Source of the DNA: Caloramator mitchellensis
GTDB lineage: Bacteria; Bacillota; Clostridia; Clostridiales; Caloramatoraceae
Length of the DNA: 64,000 nucleotides
NCBI RefSeq assembly: GCF_001440545.1
Contig: NZ_LKHP01000003.1
Location: 186,001 to 250,000 of the forward strand
Direction: 5' to 3'
Shown one piece after another: positions 1 through 7,569 of the stretch. The notes beneath the pieces were generated by a model, which searched no databases, had not been told where the DNA came from, and saw only the letters and a list, made by a program, of their open reading frames with translations. Position 1 is the first letter of the stretch. Each line of letters begins with the position of its first letter. Made by a program: the position numbers and the translations under genes.

Positions 1-2
1 TG

Positions 3-854
3 ACAAATGTTCCAGTTGCTGGTGCAGTGTTTATAATTATTTTTGCATTCTTCTTCTCTGTTGTATCAGCAAGACTTGTTGGTGTTATCGGAACATCAAA
101 CAACCCAATTTCAGGTATGACTATTTCATCACTTTTATTTATAACAGGTATTTTAAAGATTACAGGATATGCTGACGATAAAGCTATGGTTGCAGCAATA
201 ATTGCAGGCGGTATTGTTTGCGTTGCAATAGCAATAGCAGGTGGAACTGCACAGAGCTTAAAGACGACTCAAATTATCGGAGGAACTCCAAAAAATCTTG
301 AAATAGGAATGTTCCTTGCAACTGCAGCTTCAGCAGCAGCTATTGGTTATGTTATTTTAATGCTTCATTCAGCTTATGGAATTGGTTCAAAGGATATTCC
401 AGCTCCACAGGCTACAATGATGTCGATGGTTGTTAAGGGTATTATGACATCACAACTCCCATGGACACTTGTTCTTGCAGGTATTTCATTTGGGGTAATG
501 TGCGAACTTATGGGCATTCCAATATTACCTTTCGCGCTTGGACTTTATCTTCCAATTCATTTAAGTGCAGGTGTTGTAATAGGTGGTATTGTTAGGTCTC
601 TTGTTGACAAGAAGTTCAAGAACGACGAAAATACCCTCAAGGAAAAGACAGAAACTGGGGTATTGCTTGCGTCAGGTATGGTTGCTGGTGAATCCTTGGT
701 AGGTATTCTACTTGCAGTGTTTGCAATGCTTGGAATAAATATAGGATTTGGAGCTAATATTATTCCAGCTATAACTGGAAGCCCATGGACTTCAGCAGTT
801 ATGGGATTTGTTCTCTGCTACTGGATATATACTTATGTAGTTAAGAATAAGTAA
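3..854 (+). CDS. OPT-family oligopeptide/metal-chelate transporter, C-terminal part
   Basis: The reading frame is open from base 3 and its start lies before the window, so only about the last 283 residues are seen. The protein is almost entirely hydrophobic, with about seven membrane segments. It carries the OPT-family signature around SARLVGVIGTSNNPISGMT, and the later stretch GIPILPFALGLYLPIHLS is also typical of the family. OPT proteins import small peptides or metal chelates by proton symport; the substrate cannot be told here. A strong terminator follows the stop, so this ends its transcript. Family assignment is firm, substrate unknown. Confidence 0.88.
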   Translation, partial: TNVPVAGAVFIIIFAFFFSVVSARLVGVIGTSNNPISGMTISSLLFITGILKITGYADDKAMVAAIIAGGIVCVAIAIAGGTAQSLKTTQIIGGTPKNLEIGMFLATAASAAAIGYVILMLHSAYGIGSKDIPAPQATMMSMVVKGIMTSQLPWTLVLAGISFGVMCELMGIPILPFALGLYLPIHLSAGVVIGGIVRSLVDKKFKNDENTLKEKTETGVLLASGMVAGESLVGILLAVFAMLGINIGFGANIIPAITGSPWTSAVMGFVLCYWIYTYVVKNK

Positions 855-867
855 AGATAGTCTTTAC

Positions 868-905
868 AGCCCTAAATAAGCCTTAAAAGCTTTTTAGGGC
901 TTTTT
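868..905 (+). terminator. Intrinsic terminator after OPT transporter
   Basis: AGCCCTAA (868-875) pairs with TTAGGGCT (894-901) and is followed by a T-run. It separates the transporter from hutH. Confidence 0.85.
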
Positions 906-958
906 GTTCTACAAAATATTTTAATAATTTAAATATTTCGAAACAATCTAACAAATGA

Positions 959-964
959 TATAAT
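959..964 (+). promoter_or_regulatory. Probable -10 box of hutH
   Basis: TATAAT lies 30 bases before the hutH start. The -35 region 17 bases upstream (TTTCGA) is poor, so the promoter may need an activator. No operator was recognised. Confidence 0.5.
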
Positions 965-993
965 ATTATTGTAAACTAACTTAGGGGGGTAAA

Positions 994-2526
994 ATGATGA
1001 ACAAGGTTGTGATTGACGGACACCATTTGAGTATTGAAGATGTTGTTAATGTTGCAAGACACGGATATTTAGTCGAATTATCAGAAGATGCTAAGGCTAA
1101 AGTTGAAAAGGCCAGGGCACTTGTTGACAAGTTTGTTCAGGAAGAAAGAATAGAATACGGTATAACTACAGGGTTTGGCAAATTTGCTGAAGTAGTAATT
1201 TCTAAAGATGATGCTAAAAGGCTACAGAGAAATTTAATAGTATCTCATGCAACAGCAGTTGGAAATGAACTTGATGCAGAAATTGTAAGGGGAATTATGC
1301 TATTAAGAGCAAATGCTCTATCAAAGGGATATTCAGGTATTAGATTGTCAACTTTAAATACATTGATTGAAATGCTAAATAAAGGAGTAGTTCCTGTTGT
1401 ATATGAAAAGGGTTCATTAGGTGCCAGCGGTGATTTAGCACCACTTTCGCATATGGTGCTTGTAATGATAGGCGAAGGCGAAGCATACTATAACGGTGAA
1501 AGAATGAGCGGTGCTGAGGCGTTAAAAAGAGCCGGGATTGAGCCTGTGGAGCTTGTTGAAAAGGAAGGTTTGGCTCTAATTAATGGAACACAGGTTATGA
1601 CATCAATAGGAGCACTTGCATTGTATGATGCTATTAACCTTGCAAAGGCGTCTGATATAATAGCTGCTATGACAGTTGAAGCTTTAAGGGGCATTACTGA
1701 TGCATATTATCACAGGGTGCATGAAGTTAGGCCGCAGATAGGCCAGATGAAGTGTGCAAGAAATATGTTAAGATTATTAGAAGGAAGCAGCCTCACATCA
1801 AGACAGGGAGAGATAAGAGTTCAGGATGCCTATACATTAAGATGTATACCTCAGATACACGGTGCAAGCAAGGATGCCATTGAATACGTTAAAAAAGTTG
1901 TTGAAATAGAAATCAACTCGGCTACAGACAATCCACTGATATTTGAAGATGAAATGCGAGTAATATCGGGCGGCAACTTCCACGGTCAGCCTATGGCGCT
2001 TGCGATGGATTTTTTAGGTATTGCAGTTTCTGAAATTGCAAATGTATCTGAAAGAAGGATAGAAAGACTTGTTAATTATCAATTAAACGATTTACCAGCA
2101 TTTTTGACTAAAAAGGGAGGACTTAACTCAGGGTTTATGATTGCACAATATACAGCAGCAGCGTTGGTTTCTGAAAACAAAGTTCTTGCTCATCCTGCAT
2201 CCGTGGATTCAATTCCATCCTCAGCAAACCAGGAGGACCATGTGAGCATGGGAACAATAGCTGCAAGGAAGGCAAGGAGCATAATATACAATGCTTCAAG
2301 GGTTTTAGGGATTGAATATCTTGCTGCAGCTCAGGCTATTGATTTCAGAGGAGACTTTAGGCTTGGAAACGGAACTGATGCAGCTTATAAACTGATAAGA
2401 GAGGAAGTAGAACATTTAGATGAAGACAGAATAATGTATATTGATATTAATAGGGCAAGCAAAATAGTAGACAGCGGAATGTTGGTTAAGCGTGTAGAAG
2501 AGGCAATTGGGGAGATAGAAAATTAA
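994..2526 (+). CDS. hutH: Histidine ammonia-lyase
   Basis: Converts L-histidine to urocanate and ammonia, the first step of histidine degradation, in the cytosol. The 510-residue length is normal for the family. The Ala-Ser-Gly triad that cyclises to the MIO cofactor is at residues 144-146 in GSLGASGDLAP, and the catalytic tyrosine is Tyr55 in YGITTGFG. The stretch QDAYTLRCIPQIHGASKD is typical of HAL. Two adjacent ATGs (994 and 997) both fit the GGGGGGT ribosome site. No hutU, hutI or hutG lies in the window, so the rest of the pathway is elsewhere or missing. A related MIO aminomutase is less likely. Confidence 0.93.
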   Translation: MMNKVVIDGHHLSIEDVVNVARHGYLVELSEDAKAKVEKARALVDKFVQEERIEYGITTGFGKFAEVVISKDDAKRLQRNLIVSHATAVGNELDAEIVRGIMLLRANALSKGYSGIRLSTLNTLIEMLNKGVVPVVYEKGSLGASGDLAPLSHMVLVMIGEGEAYYNGERMSGAEALKRAGIEPVELVEKEGLALINGTQVMTSIGALALYDAINLAKASDIIAAMTVEALRGITDAYYHRVHEVRPQIGQMKCARNMLRLLEGSSLTSRQGEIRVQDAYTLRCIPQIHGASKDAIEYVKKVVEIEINSATDNPLIFEDEMRVISGGNFHGQPMALAMDFLGIAVSEIANVSERRIERLVNYQLNDLPAFLTKKGGLNSGFMIAQYTAAALVSENKVLAHPASVDSIPSSANQEDHVSMGTIAARKARSIIYNASRVLGIEYLAAAQAIDFRGDFRLGNGTDAAYKLIREEVEHLDEDRIMYIDINRASKIVDSGMLVKRVEEAIGEIEN

Positions 2527-2595
2527 TTACAGAATATAGTAGTATTGATATAAAATACTATGAATATTAAGCTATAAACGGGTTACAATATATAG

Positions 2596-3030
2596 TGTAA
2601 AGGGGACGTAGCAGTTGAGCTAAGACTTATATATGATCCGAAAGGGTCGTATATGGGTCGACCAAAGGTTGCATGTGGGTCCTGGCAGGCTCACATGCAG
2701 CCGGAGGGCAGATTCTGCATGGTAGGGAAAAGCTTTATTGCAGTCGAACTTAATTTGATTGTAGTAGGGTTCCAACCTATCATGCAGGGTCGAGCAAAGA
2801 TCATCCAGGGTGTCGTAAGCTTAATATGGCTTAGGTTCTAGCAAGCTACTAGTGCTAGTGCTTGCATGCAGCCGAGAGGTTGCATGCAGGTGCGTAGATA
2901 TCCTGGATGGTCGAACGAACCATCATTATAGGTGGTGAACTGCTCTATCATGGTCGGAAGATCATGGTTGGGTAATAAGCTATCTATAGTGGTGCAAGGT
3001 AGATTGCTACGTGCCCTTTATTATTTTTTG
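2596..3030 (+). ncRNA. Large ornate structured RNA of about 430 nt, family not recognised
   Basis: No credible gene lies between hutH and position 3098; the region instead folds throughout. AAAGGG plus ACGTAGCAG (2599-2614) pairs with TTGCTACGT plus CCCTTT (3004-3019), a 15-bp closing helix with one mismatch, followed by a T-rich tail (3017-3029) like a terminator. Inside are: an 11-bp hairpin with GAAA loop (2629-2654); 2667-2677 with 2692-2702 (11 bp); 2715-2726 with 2776-2787 (12 bp); 2799-2811 with 2900-2912 (13 bp); an 11-bp hairpin with GAGA loop (2863-2888); and a 7-bp hairpin with GGAA loop (2949-2966). TACAAT at 2584-2589 is a plausible -10. Size and GNRA loops recall OLE, ROOL or GOLLD RNAs, but I cannot match any of them, and no OapA gene is adjacent. 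Confidence 0.85.
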
Positions 3031-3031
3031 C

Positions 3032-3060
3032 TTGAAAACATAGCTACAGGGTTCTATAAT
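3032..3060 (+). promoter_or_regulatory. Sigma-A promoter for the fRMsr gene
   Basis: TTGAAA (3032-3037) and TATAAT (3055-3060) are separated by 17 bases. The promoter starts right after the large RNA's T-rich end, so the RNA and the next gene are separate transcription units. Confidence 0.75.
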
Positions 3061-3097
3061 GTATATAAGCTAATCGACTTTCAGGGGAGGGATTACA

Positions 3098-3607
3098 TTG
3101 CAAAACAATGCTAAAATAATTGCAGAAAATAAAGAAATGTTCTATAAAATGCTGCTATACAGAATAGAGAGCTGGGTGTCTGCTGAAAAGGACGTCCTTG
3201 CGAACCTATGTAATATAGCAGCTCTTTTGTATGACAATATTGATGATATAAACTGGGCGGGCTTTTATTTGATGAAGAATGGTGAACTCGTATTAGGGCC
3301 ATTTGGAGGCAAAGCTGCCTGCACAAGAATTAAGATAGGAAAGGGAGTATGCGGGACAACAGCAAGGGATAGAATTACATATGTCGTTCCTAATGTTCAT
3401 GAATTTGAAGGACATATAGCCTGCGACAGCGCGTCGAATTCAGAAATTGTGGTTCCAATAATTAAAGATGATGTTTTATACGGCGTTTTGGATATAGACA
3501 GCCCTAATTTTAATCGATTTGACGAGGTGGATAAGCTATACCTTGAAAAGCTTATAGAAAAATTAAATAAATACATAGATTGGAATGAAGTTGCAAAAAT
3601 AAATTGA
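3098..3607 (+). CDS. GAF-domain free methionine-(R)-sulfoxide reductase
   Basis: Reduces free methionine-R-sulfoxide to methionine and so repairs oxidised methionine in the cytosol. The 169-residue protein is a single GAF domain. It has the fRMsr cysteines Cys75 (GKAACTRI), Cys85 (GVCGT) and Cys109 (GHIACDSAS), and the strongly conserved HIACDSASxSEIVVP block. It starts with TTG behind GGGGAGG. The enzyme needs a thiol reductant such as thioredoxin or a glutaredoxin-like protein. A glutaredoxin-like gene lies 1.8 kb downstream, which is suggestive but unproven. Confidence 0.88.
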   Translation: MQNNAKIIAENKEMFYKMLLYRIESWVSAEKDVLANLCNIAALLYDNIDDINWAGFYLMKNGELVLGPFGGKAACTRIKIGKGVCGTTARDRITYVVPNVHEFEGHIACDSASNSEIVVPIIKDDVLYGVLDIDSPNFNRFDEVDKLYLEKLIEKLNKYIDWNEVAKIN

Positions 3608-3631
3608 CTTTTAAAACCTTTGGAGGATAAC

Positions 3632-5359
3632 ATGCTGCAGGAATTTTTAAGGGAGATTGATGTCACATATGACTGTTTGATTGCCGGTCAAGATAGAACG
3701 GATGAATTTTATTCAAAATGGGGAGTTGCAAATTTTTTAGGTGAAACATACCAGGAATTATTAAAAAAAGAGGATAAAAAGGATAAAGGAAGCGTATATA
3801 CTCCAAAAGAAGTTGTTGATTTTATGGTTAAGGATTTAATAAGTTTGGAAGAGTATAAAAAAAATACTTATATAAAAATACTTGACCCTTCCTGTGGTGG
3901 CGGATATTTTTTGTTATATGTTTACAATATGTTAGTAGAATTTGCTAAGGAATTGGGAATTGAAAAACCAAATGAGCATGTTATTAAAAACAATATATTT
4001 GGATACGATATAGATTCTTCAGCAATAAAAATAACAAGCATTGAACTTTATAGAAAAAGCAGAGTTTTACCTCAAAACATTATCTTAAAGGATTTTATTT
4101 TGGACTGCAAAGAGCAATTTGATTTTATAATTGCAAATCCTCCGTATATGGGACATAAAATAATTAATGGGGATTACAGGAATAAAATAGCAGTAAATTT
4201 TAGAGATGTATTCTATGATAAGGGTGATTTGTCCTATTGCTTTATCAAAAAAGCAATAGATTCTATAAAAACAGGAGGAAGATTTTTATTCTTTACTTCA
4301 AGATATTTGCTTGAGGCTCAAAACGCAGAAGGAATTAGAAAATATATTCTAAGAAGTGGAACTGTAAACAAAATAATAGACTTCTATGGTTTAAGGGTCT
4401 TTAAAGGGGCTGGAATAGACAATATTATTATTGACTTTTCAAAAACAAATGAGCTTGATAAGATAGATTACATTAGATTCACAACATTAGAAAAAAATAT
4501 AAACGATATATTTGAGGATATAAATAGAAAAAAATACAATTATACAAAACACGTTGAAGTTTTGAAAAGGGAAATTGAAAATGGCAGATGGCAGTTTTTA
4601 AATTCAATTGAAAAGAGTATACTAAATAAAATTAAAGGAGTAGAGATTGGACAATTTGCAAATACATATCAGGGGATTATAACTGGGTGCGACGATGCAT
4701 TTATTGTATCAATGGAAGATGCTGAATATTTGAATATTGAAAAAGAATTGTTAAGGCCATGGATAAAGAGCAAAAATATCAAAAAATTCACCGTTGAGTA
4801 TGCAGATAAATTTATAATATATTCAAACCTAATCGATGATGAATATAAGTATAACAACGCTATTGAATATATTGGAAGATTCAGGCAAAGGTTAGAAAAA
4901 AGAAGAGAGTGCAAAAACGGATTTAGAAAATGGTTTCAACTTCAATGGGGGCGGGATTTGACTATTTTTGAAGATAAAAAGATAGTTTTTCCATTTAAGG
5001 CTAATTCTAATAGGTTTGCAATCGATAGGGGAAATTTATTCAGTGCGGATGTATATGCGCTTGTTATAAATGGGATGTTTAGAGAAATATATAGCTATGA
5101 ATTTTTAGCAGGGGTTTTAAACAGTTCAATATATGAGTTTTATATTAAAACAATGCTAAAAAAACTTGGAGACGATTTATACGAATATTACCCATATAAT
5201 CTCATCCGGATTAAAATCCCAGATTTTATAAAAGATGTTGAGGATATTGTTTTAAAGCAGGGGAAAACTAATATAGAAGAAATAGATAATATCTTAATAG
5301 AAAAATTCAATATTACAAATAGAGAATTTGAAGAAGTCAAATTTTGGCTAAATAGTTGA
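3632..5359 (+). CDS. CamA-like orphan N6-adenine DNA methyltransferase
   Basis: Predicted to methylate adenine in a short non-palindromic DNA site. SAM-binding motif I is DPSCGGGYF (residues 85-93) and catalytic motif IV is NPPY (169-172). The C-terminal half is a TaqI/Eco57I-type recognition domain. The blocks GIITGCDDAF, WIKSKNI, RRECK-G-RKW and NRFAID closely resemble, as I remember it, Clostridioides difficile CamA (577 residues, methylates CAAAAA, affects sporulation). This protein has 575 residues from the ATG at 3632, which follows GGAGG. No nuclease domain or partner nuclease gene is adjacent. It sits 24 bases after the fRMsr gene, possibly in one transcript. Confidence 0.82.
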   Translation: MLQEFLREIDVTYDCLIAGQDRTDEFYSKWGVANFLGETYQELLKKEDKKDKGSVYTPKEVVDFMVKDLISLEEYKKNTYIKILDPSCGGGYFLLYVYNMLVEFAKELGIEKPNEHVIKNNIFGYDIDSSAIKITSIELYRKSRVLPQNIILKDFILDCKEQFDFIIANPPYMGHKIINGDYRNKIAVNFRDVFYDKGDLSYCFIKKAIDSIKTGGRFLFFTSRYLLEAQNAEGIRKYILRSGTVNKIIDFYGLRVFKGAGIDNIIIDFSKTNELDKIDYIRFTTLEKNINDIFEDINRKKYNYTKHVEVLKREIENGRWQFLNSIEKSILNKIKGVEIGQFANTYQGIITGCDDAFIVSMEDAEYLNIEKELLRPWIKSKNIKKFTVEYADKFIIYSNLIDDEYKYNNAIEYIGRFRQRLEKRRECKNGFRKWFQLQWGRDLTIFEDKKIVFPFKANSNRFAIDRGNLFSADVYALVINGMFREIYSYEFLAGVLNSSIYEFYIKTMLKKLGDDLYEYYPYNLIRIKIPDFIKDVEDIVLKQGKTNIEEIDNILIEKFNITNREFEEVKFWLNS

Positions 5360-5438
5360 TTTTTCAGGTTATATTGATTATAATAACATTAGAAGTCAAT
5401 ATACCCTATATAGGTATAATTTTAAAGGAGGAATTTTT

Positions 5439-5663
5439 ATGGCTATAACTGTATATACAACTCCAACTTGACCATGGTGCACAAGGGTAAAGGATTACCT
5501 TAGACAGAGAAATGTGCCATTTACTGAAAAGAACGTAGCAGCAGATAGAGCTGCAGCTATGGAAATGGTTAAAAGGTCAGGACAAATGGGAGTTCCTGTT
5601 ATAGACATCAATGGCAAGATAATAGTTGGATTTGATAAAGAAGCCATCGATAGAGCTCTATAA
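5439..5663 (+). CDS. Glutaredoxin-like protein with probable selenocysteine (UPWC)
   Basis: Read through one in-frame TGA at 5469-5471, this is a complete 74-residue NrdH/glutaredoxin-like protein starting MAITVYTTPT-U-PWC. The TGA stands exactly where the first cysteine of the CxxC redox motif belongs (residue 11; resolving Cys14). The rest is intact: the cis-proline segment GVPVIDING, then the usual C-terminal helix. The start has a strong AAAGGAGG site. Everything except the TGA reads as a working gene, and a small hairpin follows the TGA at the distance expected of a bacterial SECIS. Selenocysteine glutaredoxins are known in some clostridia. A TGC/TGT-to-TGA mutation or sequencing error is the alternative. 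Confidence 0.82.
5483..5501 (+). promoter_or_regulatory. Candidate bacterial SECIS hairpin
   Basis: AAGGGTAA (5483-5490) pairs with TTACCTT (5495-5501) with one bulged G and an AGGA loop. The loop begins 19 bases after the TGA and has G at its second position, in line with the usual bacterial SECIS rules. The short stem makes this plausible rather than certain. Confidence 0.5.
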
Positions 5664-5674
5664 TTTTAATTATT

Positions 5675-5700
5675 ATAGCCCATGGATTTTCATGGGCTAT
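5675..5700. terminator. Bidirectional hairpin between convergent genes
   Basis: ATAGCCCATG (5675-5684) pairs perfectly with CATGGGCTAT (5691-5700) around GATTTT. It lies between the glutaredoxin and the convergent small gene, and can serve both. Confidence 0.65.
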
Positions 5701-5716
5701 ATTGTTATCTAAAAAA

Positions 5717-5857
5717 TTATCTCTCATCTCTTCTGCGGTATCCAAATGTTTCACGGAATTTTTCATCTATTAAATCAATTCCAGGTCCTATTTTATAACG
5801 CTTTGACATTGTTGGCAGCGCCTTTCCAAGTATTCCTTTCTTGCTCTTTCTAACCAT
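5717..5857 (-). CDS. Small basic protein of unknown function, 46 residues
   Basis: A short complete frame on the minus strand: MVRKSKKGIL at the start, YKIGPGIDLIDEKF in the middle and YRRRDER at the end. It is preceded by a good GGAGGTGA ribosome site (plus strand 5862-5869). It is very basic at both ends, with no cysteine and no membrane segment. I do not recognise the family; the length and charge would suit a nucleic-acid-binding or ribosome-associated peptide, but nothing shows this. It converges on the glutaredoxin gene and shares its terminator. Confidence 0.6.
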   Translation of the reverse strand: MVRKSKKGILGKALPTMSKRYKIGPGIDLIDEKFRETFGYRRRDER

Positions 5858-6049
5858 AGTTTCACCTCCAAAGAATGATTATTTATTACTATAAATTCAA
5901 TTAAATGACTTAGTTTTTGCAATTATATTATTCCTCAAAATTTTAAAAAATATCAAGCAGTGTCTTTGAATATCTTTAAAGAATATTTAAAAAATTAAAA
6001 GCATATGGCATAATAAAATAAAGACTTTTAAATCATAAGGGGGATAAAT

Positions 6050-6913
6050 ATGCTAAAAACAAATTTTGAAAAGGTAGTCATGCAATCAGTTCAAGGGAAG
6101 ATACATCACCCTATAAATCCTACACCATTCAGAGTCGACGTTAACGGAAGGGCACATGTGCTGCCTGCAACTGGAGGAATAAGCTATAATGTTAAAGTGG
6201 GAGATAGTGCCTTTGGATGGTCAGGCGACCATGTTGAACCTGGCGTTTCAATTAGAAATGAAGACAAAAATGAAAACGGAGCGCTTATGATATTTGCGTG
6301 CATTGGAAATGAGGCCAGGGTTGTTACAGGCGATGCAAAGGGTGCAAAGGGATATGTGATAGGAAAACATGGCGGAATAGACCACGTATTAATACAATTT
6401 AAACAAGAAGATTTAGAAAAAATGGCCATAGATGATAAAATTTTAATTAAGGGATTTGGACAGGGCTTGAAGTTATTAGATTATCCTGAAATCGAAGTTA
6501 TGAATATCGACCCAAGGCTGTTTTTAAACATTCCAATAAAAGAGCAGGATGGCAGATTGTCGGTTCCAGTTGCAGCAGAGGTTCCAGCATATCTTATGGG
6601 TTCAGGTATAGGTGCAGCGACTGCATTCTCAGGTGATTACGATTTAATGACCGAAGATATAGAAGAAATTAAAAGACTTGGACTTGATAGATTAAGATTT
6701 GGAGATATTGTCTTATTAAGGGACTGCGACAACACATACGGCAGAGGCTATTTAAAAGGAGCAGTCAGCATTGGCGTTGTAATTCACAGCGACTGTATTA
6801 AAATGGGGCATGGACCTGGAATTACAACTATCATGACATGCAAGAAGGATTTAATTGAAGGCTATATAGACGAGAAAGCTAATATAGTTAATTATATAAA
6901 CTACATCGATTAG
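6050..6913 (+). CDS. DUF4438 family protein
   Basis: The 287-residue protein matches the DUF4438 family, known mainly from Thermotoga and clostridia, with conserved blocks NPTPFRVD, GWSGDHVEPGVS, GNEARVVTGDAKG and GHGPGITTIMTC. No signal peptide or membrane segment is seen, so it is probably cytosolic. A structure is known for a Thermotoga member, but its biochemical role is not established. The start has a GGGGG ribosome site and an AT-rich upstream region of about 190 bases. The next gene begins 11 bases after the stop, which suggests co-transcription. Confidence 0.85.
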   Translation: MLKTNFEKVVMQSVQGKIHHPINPTPFRVDVNGRAHVLPATGGISYNVKVGDSAFGWSGDHVEPGVSIRNEDKNENGALMIFACIGNEARVVTGDAKGAKGYVIGKHGGIDHVLIQFKQEDLEKMAIDDKILIKGFGQGLKLLDYPEIEVMNIDPRLFLNIPIKEQDGRLSVPVAAEVPAYLMGSGIGAATAFSGDYDLMTEDIEEIKRLGLDRLRFGDIVLLRDCDNTYGRGYLKGAVSIGVVIHSDCIKMGHGPGITTIMTCKKDLIEGYIDEKANIVNYINYID

Positions 6914-6924
6914 GAGGTTTAGTT

Positions 6925-7470
6925 GTGACGGATAAAAAATCATTCAGGACCATGATATTTCTGCTGTTTATAATAATACTGCTTATTGGATTTTCAGACT
7001 TCTTAGATTTTATGCCGGCTACGGCAAGAAATATTATATTGATTGTATTCGTTTTAGCGGTTGTGATTTATCAATCCAAAAGGCCTGTAAAGGATTTAAA
7101 GGATGTTAGCAGAAGATATCAGAGCGCAAGTCTTTATAGCAGAAAGAAGGCGCTTGAAGTTTTAAACGAAGGACTGAAACTTGAAACTTTAAATAATAAT
7201 GAAAAACTTTATCTATATATGCAGATTGCCCTTGAACAATACAAGATGAAGGATTATACAAATGCAGTGGAAAGCTTTAAAAGGGTTGTCGATGAAGCGA
7301 TTAAGACGGAGTATGTGAGAATAGAAGAAAAATTTCTAATTAAAATGGTAGGAACTTATATTTTGGAAAACAAACGCAGCGAGGCTGAAAAAATTTATAA
7401 TAAACTGCTTGCACTTGGTAAGTGTGAGAAAAGCAAGGTAGTTGAAGGAATGCTGCAGAACAAAGGTTGA
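6925..7470 (+). CDS. Membrane-anchored TPR-like protein, unknown function
   Basis: This 181-residue protein starts with GTG behind AGGAGG. Two hydrophobic helices (about residues 9-25 and 32-48) form an N-terminal membrane hairpin. The remainder is helical, with a TPR-like run around LYLYMQIALEQYKMKDYTNAVESFKRV, and would face the cytosol. No catalytic motif is visible. It follows the DUF4438 gene closely and is probably in the same operon. Function unknown; the fold assignment is by eye. Confidence 0.7.
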   Translation: MTDKKSFRTMIFLLFIIILLIGFSDFLDFMPATARNIILIVFVLAVVIYQSKRPVKDLKDVSRRYQSASLYSRKKALEVLNEGLKLETLNNNEKLYLYMQIALEQYKMKDYTNAVESFKRVVDEAIKTEYVRIEEKFLIKMVGTYILENKRSEAEKIYNKLLALGKCEKSKVVEGMLQNKG

Positions 7471-7525
7471 TTTTCAAGCAGATAGAGGTTAAACTTAGCT
7501 AAATTTATGTTGTTAAAAAATTAGA

Positions 7526-7557
7526 CCCATGTATGATTAATTATACATGGGCTTTTT
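7526..7557. terminator. Terminator between convergent genes
   Basis: CCCATGTAT (7526-7534) pairs with ATACATGGG (7543-7551), followed by a T-run on the plus strand. Confidence 0.8.
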
Positions 7558-7569
7558 AAAATCTAAAAA

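Noticed and set aside
2596-3030. RNase P RNA, tmRNA or group I/II intron as identity of the large RNA
   Set aside because: The universal RNase P core, the tmRNA ends and a group II domain V are all absent, and no intron-like interruption of a gene is seen.
2653-3114. Two short frames (2653-2841 and 2932-3114) within the hutH-fRMsr gap
   Set aside because: They lack ribosome sites and coding-like composition, and cross the helices of the structured RNA; the second also overlaps the next gene.
5469-5471. TGA in the glutaredoxin frame as a sign of a pseudogene
   Set aside because: Only this codon is affected, at the exact redox cysteine, with intact ribosome site, rest of the protein and terminator. 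Selenocysteine is the better reading, though mutation is not excluded.
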